Shown piece by piece: positions 27,141-38,280 of a stretch of 64,000 nucleotides of DNA (position 1 is its first letter; the number at the start of each line of letters is the position of its first letter). The stretch spans positions 1 to 64,000 of the forward strand of contig CADDZC010000002.1 in NCBI GenBank assembly GCA_902812365.1, in the 5' to 3' direction. This stretch comes from Acidobacteriota bacterium. GTDB lineage: Bacteria; Acidobacteriota; Terriglobia; UBA7540. Position numbers and translations under genes: made by a program. The notes under the pieces were generated by a model, which was not told the origin of the DNA, made no database searches, and saw only the letters and a program-made list of their open reading frames with translations.

Positions 27141-27177
27141 CCTAACCCTATCGGCGGAAGCGCCGGGAAACGTTAGG
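27141..27177 (-). promoter_or_regulatory. Nested inverted repeats in the pil operon leader
   Basis: CCTAAC (27141-27146) and GTTAGG (27172-27177) flank an inner CGGCG-GAAG-CGCCG hairpin (27152-27165). All lie in the predicted 5' leader between the promoter and the HTH gene, so they could form an RNA structure or a binding site for the HTH protein. Confidence 0.45.
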
Positions 27178-27186
27178 TTGTTGGTC

Positions 27187-27216
27187 GTTATATATCTCGT
27201 AATGACTCTCAGTCAA
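27187..27216 (-). promoter_or_regulatory. Promoter of the HTH-pilMNOPQ operon
   Basis: On the minus strand TTGACT (27216-27211) is a 5/6 -35 box. A -10 box follows as TATATA (16-base spacer) or TATAAC (18-base spacer, 5/6). The surrounding DNA is notably AT-rich against the GC-rich background. The distance to the first start is about 80 bases. Confidence 0.65.
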
Positions 27217-27457
27217 GTAATTTTTAGGTTTATGAGAGCAATTTTACCCTTTCCTCGGGCCCCCGCACGGCTCTTCCGGCCTCCAGGCTTCCTCTCCTAG
27301 GGGTTTTCACCCCGCATTGCCTCATAACTCCTTGGAAAATCGACGGCGCCGCCCGGCTCGAGCGTTGACTTTTCGCGGTCCAACCGTCACAATGCCGGCT
27401 TCATCCCGGCCGCGGCCCCCGCCAGGGTTCTCGGCTAGCGGGCCCGAGGCAACTCCC
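27217..27457. other. Divergent intergenic region between pil and GH31 genes
   Basis: The left half holds an AT-rich block upstream of the pil promoter. The right half is GC-rich, with open frame extending from the GH31 gene but no ribosome binding site or signal-like sequence before 27458. Confidence 0.4.
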
Positions 27458-29923
27458 ATGACACGATCCCGCGGGCGCCTACTCCTGATCACTTTCGCCG
27501 CGCTGGCTTTCCCCTCGGCCGCCGGCGGCGTGTGGCACGACATCGGCACCATGACCGCCGGCCCGCCGCACGGCAACGCCATGACCTTCCGCAGCGCCGA
27601 GGCCACGGTCGAGGTCAGCGTTCTCGCCCCCGATCTGGTGCGGGTGCGAATGAGCCGGGGAACGTCGCTCGGTCCCGACGAGTCGTATGCGGTTGTCAAG
27701 AGGGATTGGCCCCCGGCGCCGATCGAATTTGATGTCGGCCCCAACCGGCGCACGATCCGCACGCCGGAGCTCGAAGTTCGCATCGGGCTCGCTCCCTTTC
27801 GGGTGGCGTTCTACGACCGGAACGGCCGCCTGATCGCCAGGGATGCCGACTCCGCCGGCATCACCTGGGACGGCGCGCGCCTCCGCGATTGGAAGGAGAT
27901 GCCACCTGACGAGCATTATTTCGGCCTCGGCGAAAAGGGCGACCATCTCGACAAGCGGGGCCACAGCTACGTGATGTGGAATACGGACGCGTACGGCTGG
28001 GACGCCACCACCGATCCGCTGTATGAGTCGATCCCTTTTTTTATCGGCTTGCGGCAGGGCCAAGCTTACGGAATTTTTTTCGACAACACCTACCGGTCGT
28101 CCTTTGATTTGGGGGTCGAGTCGCCCGACCGGTATTCGTTCGGTGCCGAGGGCGGCGAGCTGGACTATTATTTCTTCTACGGCCCCGATCCGAAAAAAGT
28201 GCTTGAACGCTACACGGAGCTGGTCGGCCGCCTGCCCCTGCCGCCGCGCTGGGCCATCGGCTATCACCAGAGCCGCTACAGCTACTACCCGGAAAAGGTC
28301 GTGCGGTTCATCGCCGACAACTTCCGCCTCCGCCAGATCCCCTGCGACGCCATTTTCCTCGACATCCATTATATGGACGGCTACCGCATCTTCACCTGGG
28401 ACCGGTCGCGCTTCCCCGACCCGGCCGCGATGATCGCGGACCTGCACCGCCAAGGATTTCACGTGGTCACGATTATCGACCCCGGCGTCAAGGTGGACCC
28501 GAACTATTGGGTTTATCAGCAAGGCATGGCCGCCGGCGACTTCGTGAAGACCGCCGGCGGCCGGGTCTACGTCGGGCGAGTGTGGCCGGGCGAGAGCGTC
28601 TTTCCCGACTTTACCTGGCAGCGGGTGCGCGACTGGTGGGCGTCGCTGTATCGCGGGCTGGTCGCCGACGGCGTGGACGGCTTCTGGAACGACATGAACG
28701 AACCGGCTATCTTCGACGTGCCGTCGAAGACCATGCCGCCCGACGTGCTTTTCTACGACCACGGCCGGCGCAGTCCTCACGCCAAAATCCACAACGTCTA
28801 CGGCATGGAGATGTCGGCCGGAACGCGCCAGGGGGCGCTGCAACTGCGGCCGAACCACCGTCCGCTCGTTATTACCCGCGCCACGTACGCCGGCGGCCAG
28901 CGCTACGCCGCCGTCTGGACCGGCGACAATTCCAGCACCTGGGATCACTTGCGGATCAGCCTGCCGGAGTTGATGACCATGGGACTTTCAGGCCTGGCGC
29001 TCGCCGGGGCTGACATCGGCGGATTCGCCCTCAGCCCGAGCCCGGAGCTTTACGTGCGCTGGCTGGAAGCGGGAGTATTCTATCCCTACTGCCGCACCCA
29101 CACGGCGATCGGCACCCGCAACCAGGAGCCGTGGTCCTACGGCGAGCAGTTGACGGACATTAACCGCCGATCCATCGAGTTGCGCTATCGTCTGCTGCCG
29201 TATCTCTACAACGCTTTTCACGAAACCGCCGAGACCGGATTGCCGGTGATGCGGGCCTTGCTGCTCGACTACCCCGACGATCCCGTCGCGGTCAGCCAGG
29301 ATTACGAATTCCTGTTCGGGGATGACCTGCTGGTGGCGCCCGTTGTCAAGAGCGACGAGCAGGCATGGGAGGTGTACCTGCCGCGGGGCGACTGGTACGA
29401 TTACTGGAACGACCGCCGTTACACCGGCCCGACCCGCGTGACGGTGGAGGCCCCGCTCGACCGCATCCCCGTGTTCGCGCGCGGCGGGGCCATCGTGCCG
29501 ACCCAGCCCGTCGTCCAGTACGCCGGCCAAGCGCCCATCGACCCGCTGACCTTCGAGATTTATCCCGACGGCCGCTCGTCGCGCGACTATTACGAGGACG
29601 ACGGCGAGACGCTGGACTTTGAGCGGGGCATCGTCCTGCGCCAGCGCCTCAGCGTGGTCGAAGGGTCGGCTGGCGGGGTGAGCATCCAGGTGACAGCGCG
29701 CGAGGGCTCCTATACTCCCCCCGCCCGATCGGTCGCGTTCAAGGTTCACGGCCAGCACTGCGCTCCGCGCGGGGTGGAAGTGGACGGCCGCCCGCTCGCC
29801 GCCGCGCCCTCGCAGCGCGCCTGGGAGGCCTCGTCGTCGGCCTGGTTTTACGATCGAGACGCCGCCATCGTGTGGATCAAAATGCCGGACCGCGGCCGGG
29901 CGCTCAACGTGCGCGTCGAGTAG
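27458..29923 (+). CDS. Exported glycoside hydrolase family 31 alpha-glucosidase
   Basis: GH31 enzymes are retaining alpha-glucosidases, alpha-xylosidases and relatives. This protein of about 820 residues opens with a signal peptide (MTRSRGRLLLITFAALAFPS, then AAGG), then the N-terminal beta-sandwich, a (beta/alpha)8 barrel and two C-terminal beta domains. The nucleophile is the Asp of GFWNDMNEPAIF (about residue 412); the acid/base is likely the Asp of TGDNSSTWDH (about 488). YHQSRYSYYPEKVVRFI and GADIGGF are also family marks. I prefer the ATG at 27458 over the upstream open frame because it gives the signal peptide. Substrate cannot be decided between maltose-type and other alpha-glucans. 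It is exported, so it probably supplies sugars to the cell. Confidence 0.92.
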   Translation: MTRSRGRLLLITFAALAFPSAAGGVWHDIGTMTAGPPHGNAMTFRSAEATVEVSVLAPDLVRVRMSRGTSLGPDESYAVVKRDWPPAPIEFDVGPNRRTIRTPELEVRIGLAPFRVAFYDRNGRLIARDADSAGITWDGARLRDWKEMPPDEHYFGLGEKGDHLDKRGHSYVMWNTDAYGWDATTDPLYESIPFFIGLRQGQAYGIFFDNTYRSSFDLGVESPDRYSFGAEGGELDYYFFYGPDPKKVLERYTELVGRLPLPPRWAIGYHQSRYSYYPEKVVRFIADNFRLRQIPCDAIFLDIHYMDGYRIFTWDRSRFPDPAAMIADLHRQGFHVVTIIDPGVKVDPNYWVYQQGMAAGDFVKTAGGRVYVGRVWPGESVFPDFTWQRVRDWWASLYRGLVADGVDGFWNDMNEPAIFDVPSKTMPPDVLFYDHGRRSPHAKIHNVYGMEMSAGTRQGALQLRPNHRPLVITRATYAGGQRYAAVWTGDNSSTWDHLRISLPELMTMGLSGLALAGADIGGFALSPSPELYVRWLEAGVFYPYCRTHTAIGTRNQEPWSYGEQLTDINRRSIELRYRLLPYLYNAFHETAETGLPVMRALLLDYPDDPVAVSQDYEFLFGDDLLVAPVVKSDEQAWEVYLPRGDWYDYWNDRRYTGPTRVTVEAPLDRIPVFARGGAIVPTQPVVQYAGQAPIDPLTFEIYPDGRSSRDYYEDDGETLDFERGIVLRQRLSVVEGSAGGVSIQVTAREGSYTPPARSVAFKVHGQHCAPRGVEVDGRPLAAAPSQRAWEASSSAWFYDRDAAIVWIKMPDRGRALNVRVE

Positions 29924-30049
29924 GGAAGAGGCGCTGGCCGCCGGGCTGAGGCTTGCCGGCGCGGGCCGAGACTCCGCTTGTCCCTAGCTCTCCCACCCGC
30001 TATCATGGCTTCGCGCGGGGGAACTGACGTCTGGCGGCAGGGCCGGCTG

Positions 30050-30478
30050 ATGAAGATTCACCACCTCGGTATCGCGGTTCAATCCCTCAAGGAAGCCATT
30101 CCGGTTTTTGAGCTCCTTCTCGGCCGCCCGCCCGATTTTCAGGAAGTGGTGGCCGACCAAAAGGTTCGCGTGGCCGTCTTTCCGGTGGGCGAAAGCCGTA
30201 TTGAGCTCTTAGAGGCGACGGCCGCGGAATCTCCGGTGGCCAAATTTATCGCCAAAGGAGGAAAGGGCATCCATCACTTGACGTTGACCGTGAAGGACCT
30301 GCCGGCGACGCTCGAGCGCCTGGAAAAGTCCGGAATCCGCCTCATCGACCGCCAGCCCAAGCTCGGTGCCGGCGGCGAAAAGGTCGCCTTTCTGCACCCC
30401 TCGAGCACCTCCGGCGTCTTGATCGAGCTGGTGGAGGAGACATCGCCGGATGGGGGCTCGAACGCGCCCCGGGAGTGA
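30050..30478 (+). CDS. mce: Methylmalonyl-CoA epimerase (VOC family)
   Basis: The 142-residue protein begins MKIHHLGIAVQSLKEAIPVF and continues LGRPPDFQEVV, VAVFPVGESRIELLEA, GKGIHHLTLTVKDL and SGVLIELVE. The metal ligands of the vicinal oxygen chelate fold are the His of MKIHHLG, the Glu of ESRIELLE, His of GIHHL and Glu of LIELVE. It interconverts (R)- and (S)-methylmalonyl-CoA in propionyl-CoA breakdown. The mutase large subunit lies at the far right of the window. The earlier ATG at 30005 is less likely because the ATG at 30050 matches the family N-terminus. Confidence 0.9.
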   Translation: MKIHHLGIAVQSLKEAIPVFELLLGRPPDFQEVVADQKVRVAVFPVGESRIELLEATAAESPVAKFIAKGGKGIHHLTLTVKDLPATLERLEKSGIRLIDRQPKLGAGGEKVAFLHPSSTSGVLIELVEETSPDGGSNAPRE

Positions 30479-30531
30479 GCGGAGCGCGTCGCTTCTCGAG
30501 GCGTTGTTTTCAAACCGGTTCTCGATGAACC

Positions 30532-31830
30532 TCAGGAGCGCGCGCGGATCAGCAGCAGGATGCTGGCGGTGGCCGCCAGCGGCAGCGTGGCCGCGACCAT
30601 GAAGGCCGGCAGATAAGAGAACTTGTCCACCAGCACTCCGACGACGAGCGTGAAGGCGGTGCTGACCAGCCCCGCTGCCAAGCCGCTCAGGCCGGTCACG
30701 GAAGCGACCACGTCCTGCGGAAACAGGTCCGAAGGAAACGTCAGGCCCATCGTGGACCAACTGGCGTATCCCCACGTGGCGACGCTAATGAGGGCGAGCG
30801 CCCAGGTGGCACTGTGGGTGAGCGCGGCCGGAATGCCGGCCAGGATGGGAATCGCGCACAGCACGCAGACGCATTTTCGGGCCCGAATCACCGGCATGCC
30901 GCGCCGAATGAGGAAGCCCGACGCCAACCCAGCGGTGAAATTTCCCAAATCGGAAAACAGAAACGGAATCCAGGCGAATGCCCCGATCTGTTTCAGGCTG
31001 AAGCCGCGGGCGTCACTCAAATACTCCGGAAGCCAGAAGACGTAAAACCACCACACCGGGTCGGTCAGCGCCCGCCCGATCGCGATGCCCCACACATTGC
31101 GATCCCTCAGCAAGGCGAGCCATCGCCGGACGCCCGGCTCGGGGGAAGCCGCCGGCGCGTCGCGGCCGGATTCGATGAGCGCCCTTTCGCCGGCCCCGAG
31201 GCGCGGATGCCGGGCGAAGGGTTGGTAAAACCGGAGCCAGGGAATCAACCAGAAGAAGCCGAGCAGGCCGATCGCGACGAACGCGTATCGCCAGCCCAGC
31301 AGGGCCGCGATGCCGGCCACGAGCGGCGGCGCGAGAACGGCTCCCACGCTCGAGCCGCTGTCAAAGATGGCTACCGCCAGGCCCCGCTCGCGGGCCGGAA
31401 ACCACTCGGCGACGGACTTGCTCGCCCCCGGCCAGTTGAATCCTTCGCCCATGCCCAGCAGGAACCGAAAGGCGCTGAAGGAGGCGACCGAGTGGGCGAG
31501 GGGCGTCAGAATGCTCGCGACCGACCACCAAACCATGGCCAGAGCCAAGCCGAGCCGCGTGCCGATCAGATCGAGAATGACGCCCCCAACGAGCCACATG
31601 ACGGCGTAAGCGATTTGGAAGGCGGACACGATCCGCGAGTAATCGGTGTGGGTCAGGCGCAGTTCCGAGGCGATGACCGGAGCCAGCACGGAGAGCGTCT
31701 GGCGATTGATGTAATTGATGACCGTCGAGCCGAACAGCGTCCAGACAATCCACCAGCGCAGATGCTTGATCGGTTTCAAGGCGTCCCGCCTCTTGTCGCT
31801 TGTGGGCGCGGCAGCCGGCAAAGGTACCAC
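30532..31830 (-). CDS. MFS transporter of the anion:cation symporter (hexuronate-like) family
   Basis: This 432-residue protein has 12 predicted membrane helices. The N-terminal half has NYINRQTLSVLAPVIASELR, MWLVGGVILDLIGTRLGLAL and RFLLGMGEGFNWPGASKSVA, all typical of ExuT/ACS-family permeases for hexuronates and similar organic anions. It probably imports a sugar acid by proton symport; the substrate is not read from sequence. A GTG starts the frame; a signal peptide is absent, as expected. The gene sits alone between the epimerase and a putative outer-membrane protein, pointing the other way from the epimerase. Confidence 0.85.
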   Translation of the reverse strand: MVPLPAAAPTSDKRRDALKPIKHLRWWIVWTLFGSTVINYINRQTLSVLAPVIASELRLTHTDYSRIVSAFQIAYAVMWLVGGVILDLIGTRLGLALAMVWWSVASILTPLAHSVASFSAFRFLLGMGEGFNWPGASKSVAEWFPARERGLAVAIFDSGSSVGAVLAPPLVAGIAALLGWRYAFVAIGLLGFFWLIPWLRFYQPFARHPRLGAGERALIESGRDAPAASPEPGVRRWLALLRDRNVWGIAIGRALTDPVWWFYVFWLPEYLSDARGFSLKQIGAFAWIPFLFSDLGNFTAGLASGFLIRRGMPVIRARKCVCVLCAIPILAGIPAALTHSATWALALISVATWGYASWSTMGLTFPSDLFPQDVVASVTGLSGLAAGLVSTAFTLVVGVLVDKFSYLPAFMVAATLPLAATASILLLIRARS

Positions 31831-32037
31831 AGGATGGCATCCGGAGGGACCTTTTTCGAGGGCGGGTGAGATCGAGAAACAAAAACCGGAGCGCGGGAAA
31901 GGCAGGCCGCTGCCGCCCGAATCCCCTTGTCGGAGGGAGAAGTCAAGGGCTGCTTCGGGCGGGCGAGGGCGGCCTGCCGCGGCTCCGGAAGGAGACTGGG
32001 ATGGATTCAGCCGGTGCGCGGCTCTCAGCGGCTCCGG

Positions 32038-32922
32038 TTAGAAGCCGTGAATGATCCGATTCGCTATGGCACCGGCGTTGAATCCCACCCGGAACGAGAA
32101 GGTATCGAGCGAGTAGTGAACGCTGCGCGTGTAGCCGGCTTCGAGATCGATGTTGTGAATCGGGTTGAAGCCGATCCATCCCGAGTACCCGTTGTCGCGG
32201 GCGATGGACGCCGGGCCGGTCGTCTCAAACCGGCTCTCGAAGACTCGATCGTGGTTCGCCGCGAGAGCCCGACCCGCCTGGCGCCTGAACATCTGACTGT
32301 ATACCTTCTGGGTTCCGCCCGGCAGAATGTCATAGTAAGAAGCGCCGACGTGCACCCAGGGCAGGACCTTGAACGTGCTTCCTCCTTCGAATTCACTGAC
32401 GAAGCCGAGCGTTCGGTAGGGCCGATAGAAGAAGCCGCGATCCCAGGTCGTGTCCCCGAGGCCGGCGTTCAGGAACGGGGTGAACGGCCCGAACTGGCGG
32501 TCCAGGTGGTTGTCCCAAGTCACGGTCGCGCGTCCGGTGCTGAAACCGCGGGCGAAGCTGCCCGTGGGAGCGCCGCCGGTGATGACCGACGTATAGTTCA
32601 CGAGGGGACTGGCCACGTGGACGCGCACGTCCGCGTAAGCGTCACCGAAGTTGTCGTTCCAGGTCTTCCAGTTGGTCAGCGTATCTTTTCCAGGATGGAC
32701 AAAATAGACGGGAAGTCCTACGTCGACTCCCAAGTGCGGATTGAAGTTATAGCCGACGCTGGAGTCCAGAACGGTGACTTGGCCCAGAGGAGTCGAGCTC
32801 CCCCGATATTCTTCATACCAAGTGACACCGGGCTCCTGGGATTGCGCCGGAAGGTTCGGGACGGCCGCGAGCAGCAGTGCCGCCAGAACCGCTGAGAGAA
32901 GCAGACTGACACGAACTTTCAT
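32038..32922 (-). CDS. Secreted, probably outer-membrane beta-barrel protein
   Basis: The 294-residue protein has a signal peptide ([20 protein letters not shown], then VPNLPAQS), then alternating hydrophobic strands rich in Gly, Tyr and Phe ([53 protein letters not shown]) and a final aromatic residue (IHGF). This resembles outer-membrane beta-barrels of the transporter or OmpA-like kind, but no named family was recognised. An ATG with a plausible signal fixes the start. It is divergent from the sigma-54 activator at 33.1 kb, with 170 bases between them. Confidence 0.7.
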   Translation of the reverse strand: MKVRVSLLLSAVLAALLLAAVPNLPAQSQEPGVTWYEEYRGSSTPLGQVTVLDSSVGYNFNPHLGVDVGLPVYFVHPGKDTLTNWKTWNDNFGDAYADVRVHVASPLVNYTSVITGGAPTGSFARGFSTGRATVTWDNHLDRQFGPFTPFLNAGLGDTTWDRGFFYRPYRTLGFVSEFEGGSTFKVLPWVHVGASYYDILPGGTQKVYSQMFRRQAGRALAANHDRVFESRFETTGPASIARDNGYSGWIGFNPIHNIDLEAGYTRSVHYSLDTFSFRVGFNAGAIANRIIHGF

Positions 32923-33094
32923 GAACTTCCTCCGTCAGATTCCGATGCCTCCGATCATCAGTAGTTCCGCTCAACATCCGTTGCTCAACCTTTTTGATGA
33001 AAACCGCGGGCGCGCAGGTTGCGTCCGGGACCTCGGGCGGCGAATCAACCGCTTGAGAGGCTCTCTCGGGCAATGCTATCCTAGAAGAGAGTTC

Positions 33095-35182
<2,088 letters not shown>

Positions 35183-35274
35183 GGCAAGGAGCCGGGAACG
35201 CCCGGGGCCGACGGTGGAGGGATCACCGGGCTCGGGGCGGCGCGGCGACGGTATCGAAAGGAGCAGGGGAGCCG

Positions 35275-35958
35275 ATGGGATTGATTCGAGACAGCGACGC
35301 GGCGGAGATTCGCCAGCGTTTACAGGAGATGGTCCACCCGGTGAAGCTCGTGCACTTTACCCAGGAGCTGAATCTCGAGTACGGTCGGGAGGCTCGGCAG
35401 TTACTGGAGGACCTGGCGGGCCTGTCGGATCAACTCAGCCTGGAGGTCTACAACTTTTTGCTCGACAAGGACAAGGTGGCCGAATACGGCGTGGACAAGG
35501 TTCCGGCGACCGTCGTCCGCAACGCCAAGGACTACGGAATCCGCTTTTACGGACTGCCAGCCGGATACGAGTTCTCGACCCTGCTGGACGCCATCCTGAG
35601 CGTTTCCAAGGGAGATTCCGGGCTGGAGGCTCAGAGCAAGCAGAAGCTCGCCGCCCTCACTCAACCCCTTCACCTCCAGGTGTTCGTCACGCCCACCTGA
35701 CCGCATTGCCCTCAGGCCGTGCGCCTGGCTCACCGCTTCGCCATCGAGAGCGACCTGATCAAAGCCGACTGCATCGAGGCGACGGAGTTTCCCGATCTCG
35801 CGAGCCGGTACCGCGTTTACGCCGTTCCGAAGACGGTGATCAACGATTCCGCGTCCGTGGAAGGAGCGCTGCCGGAAGAGTTTTTCCTCGATCGGGTGCT
35901 GAAGGCGGTCGAGCCGGCGGCGAACAGCCAGGCGCAGGGCCAGGCGGGCGGGCCGTGA
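35275..35958 (+). CDS. PDO/glutaredoxin-like thioredoxin-fold protein, probable selenoprotein
   Basis: The frame opens MGLIRDSDAAEIRQRLQEMV and resembles two-domain thioredoxin-fold protein disulfide oxidoreductases. After VFVTPT an in-frame TGA (35698-35700, residue 142) stands exactly where the first cysteine of the C-terminal redox motif should be: T-P-T-(UGA)-P-H-C. The homology continues in the same frame through AVRLAHRFAIESDLIKADCI, VYAVPKTVIN and a normal end at TGA 35956-35958. I read the UGA as selenocysteine, with a hairpin just downstream as SECIS. The usual N-terminal CxxC is also gone (LNLEYGRE), leaving UPHC as the only redox centre. The alternative is a nonsense mutation. No selABCD gene is in view. 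The start has AAAGGAG upstream. Confidence 0.7.
35713..35727 (+). promoter_or_regulatory. Candidate bacterial SECIS hairpin
   Basis: CAGGC (35713-35717) pairs with GCCTG (35723-35727) around the loop CGTGC. The loop begins 17 bases after the UGA and contains GU, as bacterial SECIS elements require. A sixth wobble pair (U35712-G35728) extends the stem. The element lies inside the coding sequence, as is normal in bacteria. Confidence 0.55.
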
Positions 35959-36005
35959 GGAGTCGGGCGGTACCGCAGGGGCGGCGGCTTTCGGCGCTCG
36001 GCTCA

Positions 36006-36521
36006 TTAATATTTCAAAATGGAATGCAGGTCGTACTTCGCCAGCTTCGCCCGACCTTTTAGGAATTCGAGCTCAATCACAAATCCGATGCCGGCCACGG
36101 TGCCGCCCAGCGATTCCACAAGCCCGGCCACGGCGGCCGCCGTGCCGCCGGTGGCGAGCAGATCATCGATGATCAGGACGCTATCGCCCCGGCCGATCGC
36201 GTCGCGGTGCACCTCCAGCGTGTCCTGGCCGTATTCCAGCTGGTAGGTGGCGCGCGCCACCGTGGCCGGCAGTTTGCCGGGTTTCCGCACCGGCACGAAC
36301 CCGGCGTTCAAGCGGTAGGCCACCATCGGCGCGAAGATGAATCCCCGCGCCTCAATGCCCACCACACGATTGATGGGCCGCCCGACGTAGTGATTGGCGA
36401 GCAGGTCGACGGCCCAGTGAAGGCCCAGCGGATCTTTCAGCAGCGTCGTGATGTCATAGAAGAGAATGCCCGGCTTGGGAAAATTCGGAACTTCGCGGAT
36501 GAGTTTCTTCAAGTCTTCCAC
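36006..36521 (-). CDS. apt: Adenine phosphoribosyltransferase
   Basis: Apt converts adenine and PRPP to AMP in purine salvage. The 171-residue protein begins [20 protein letters not shown] and contains [15 protein letters not shown] and the PRPP-binding [14 protein letters not shown] (about residues 116-129). Length and order are those of the family. The start is a GTG with AGGAGG six bases upstream. It is read away from the selenoprotein and toward its 3' end; the two converge. The short spacing to the acylphosphatase gene upstream suggests co-transcription. Confidence 0.95.
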   Translation of the reverse strand: MEDLKKLIREVPNFPKPGILFYDITTLLKDPLGLHWAVDLLANHYVGRPINRVVGIEARGFIFAPMVAYRLNAGFVPVRKPGKLPATVARATYQLEYGQDTLEVHRDAIGRGDSVLIIDDLLATGGTAAAVAGLVESLGGTVAGIGFVIELEFLKGRAKLAKYDLHSILKY

Positions 36522-36591
36522 GTGACCTCCTGGCGGTGCCGGCGCGCCTGATGGCCCCGCTGCCCATGGTGAACTTCAGGGCGCCTCCCGT

Positions 36592-36864
36592 TCACTCGAT
36601 CAGAAAGCGGGTATAGCGCCGGTCCACGGTTGCGTCGGATTCCTCGATTGCCGCGACGCGGGCGGCCGGCGGTCCTTGGGCCAGGCGGCGCTTCAACTCC
36701 TCGAGCAACATCGCCTCGCCGATGGCGTAGACTTCCACCCGCCCATCCCAGAGGTTCTTGACGTACCCCCGCAGGCCCAGTTCTCGCGCCACGCGCTCCG
36801 TAAAATAGCGGTAACCGACGCCTTGCACCCGGCCGGAAATCAGGTACTTCTTGGCGAGCGTCAT
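36592..36864 (-). CDS. acyP: Acylphosphatase
   Basis: This 90-residue enzyme hydrolyses acyl phosphates. The active-site Arg is in [10 protein letters not shown] (about residue 19) and the Asn in [12 protein letters not shown] (about 38). It ends [11 protein letters not shown]. The open frame continues 30 codons further upstream, but the ATG at 36864 gives the family's usual N-terminus. It lies between alr and apt on the same strand. Confidence 0.9.
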   Translation of the reverse strand: MTLAKKYLISGRVQGVGYRYFTERVARELGLRGYVKNLWDGRVEVYAIGEAMLLEELKRRLAQGPPAARVAAIEESDATVDRRYTRFLIE

Positions 36865-37089
36865 TCGTCCGTCGTCTCTCAGACGCGAGGTCCTCAACGG
36901 GTCCAGGCCCTCCCGCGTCTCCTTGATCCCAGCCGGCCGCCGGCCGTCCACCATACGGGAAAGCGGCTGATTATACCATCGCCGGCTTTGCCGGTTCCGG
37001 CCACCGCTGGATCCACTCTGCGGGGTCCGGACTTCCCGCTGCCAGGCGACTCGCCGCCGCCAACGAGGGGCTGCTGTCCAGTGCGGGCG

Positions 37090-38241
37090 TCAATCGGCGT
37101 AAATCCTGGGCACCCGCTTGCCGATCGAGCACAGCACCTCGTAAGGCACGGTGTTGAGTTCGGCGGCGACTTCCAGCGCGGTGATGGAGCAGCGCTCCGA
37201 ACGGCCGATCAAAATCACTTCGTCGCCCACTTCGACGCCGGGAATATCCGTGACATCGAGCAGGGTCAAATCCATGCTGATGTTGCCGACGATTTTGGCG
37301 TAGTGATCGTTCACGATGACCCGGCCGCGGTTCGAAAGGGCGCGGCTGAGACCGTCGGCGTAACCTACGGGCACGGTGGCAATCCGCGACGGGCGCCGGG
37401 TGTGGAACACGGCCCCGTAACCGAGCGGGGTTCCGCTCGGCACATCCTTCAGAAAGATCACCCGGGATTTGAAGGCGAGGGCCGGCCGAAACTGAGGAAT
37501 CTCGGGAGCCGGACAGCCCGGCGGCAGAATGAGGGGCAGGGAATAGCCGTAAAACAACGCCCCGATGCGGACGAGATTCTCCGGGAAATCCCTCCGCGTG
37601 AGCAGGGCCGCGCTGTTCGAGATATGCACCCACGCCGGCTCGATCTTGTACCAGGGAAGTTGACGAAGGGCGTACTGAAAACGGCTGAGCTGCTCATCGG
37701 TCTGCGAGGCCACGAGGTCTTCGGCGGACGCCAAGTGGGTGAAGACCCCGGTCAGTTCCAAACCCTCGAGCTGCTGGTAGCGTTCAAGAAAATGCTGCAG
37801 GCGGTCGAGTGGCAGCCCCAGCCGGCCCAGGCCGGTGTCAATTTTGAGATGAAAACTAATCGGCTGCCGGTAGCGCCGGGCGCATTCTTCGTACGTCTCC
37901 AGGCGCGCCGTGGAGGAGACCGTGGGCACAAGCCGATAATGAATCAGGTCCGCCGGGTCGCTCATGTAAAGCCCGCCCAGCAGCAGGATCGGTTGCTCGA
38001 TTCCCGCGCCGCGCAGTTCCACGGCCTCCTCCACCGTCGCCACTCCGAACCAATCCACGCCGCACGCGGCCAGGCACTGCGCGATGGGAACCGCCCCGTG
38101 ACCGTAAGCGTCGGCTTTGACGACGGCCATCACGCGCCGCGCTCCGGCCAGCTCTCGGATGCGCGCGTAGTTGTGCCGGACGGCCGATAGCGAGATTTCG
38201 GCCCACGTCGGACGGAGTAGCTGAACGGCGGCGGAAACCAC
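37090..38241 (-). CDS. alr: Alanine racemase
   Basis: Alr makes D-alanine for peptidoglycan, using pyridoxal phosphate. The 383-residue protein has the PLP lysine in MAVVKADAYGHGAVP (about residue 43), the TLDVTDIPG-like C-terminal beta domain and GYGAVFHTRRP, which carries the catalytic tyrosine. It ends with VLCSIGKRVPRIYAD, as in most alanine racemases. The start is a GTG (MVSAAVQLLRPTWAEISLSA) without a clear Shine-Dalgarno sequence. An intrinsic-terminator-like hairpin sits 45 bases upstream in the leader, which may attenuate expression. Confidence 0.93.
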   Translation of the reverse strand: MVSAAVQLLRPTWAEISLSAVRHNYARIRELAGARRVMAVVKADAYGHGAVPIAQCLAACGVDWFGVATVEEAVELRGAGIEQPILLLGGLYMSDPADLIHYRLVPTVSSTARLETYEECARRYRQPISFHLKIDTGLGRLGLPLDRLQHFLERYQQLEGLELTGVFTHLASAEDLVASQTDEQLSRFQYALRQLPWYKIEPAWVHISNSAALLTRRDFPENLVRIGALFYGYSLPLILPPGCPAPEIPQFRPALAFKSRVIFLKDVPSGTPLGYGAVFHTRRPSRIATVPVGYADGLSRALSNRGRVIVNDHYAKIVGNISMDLTLLDVTDIPGVEVGDEVILIGRSERCSITALEVAAELNTVPYEVLCSIGKRVPRIYAD

Positions 38242-38280
38242 GGAGCGATTATGAAGGGCCGGGGCCGAATTATGAAGAAC

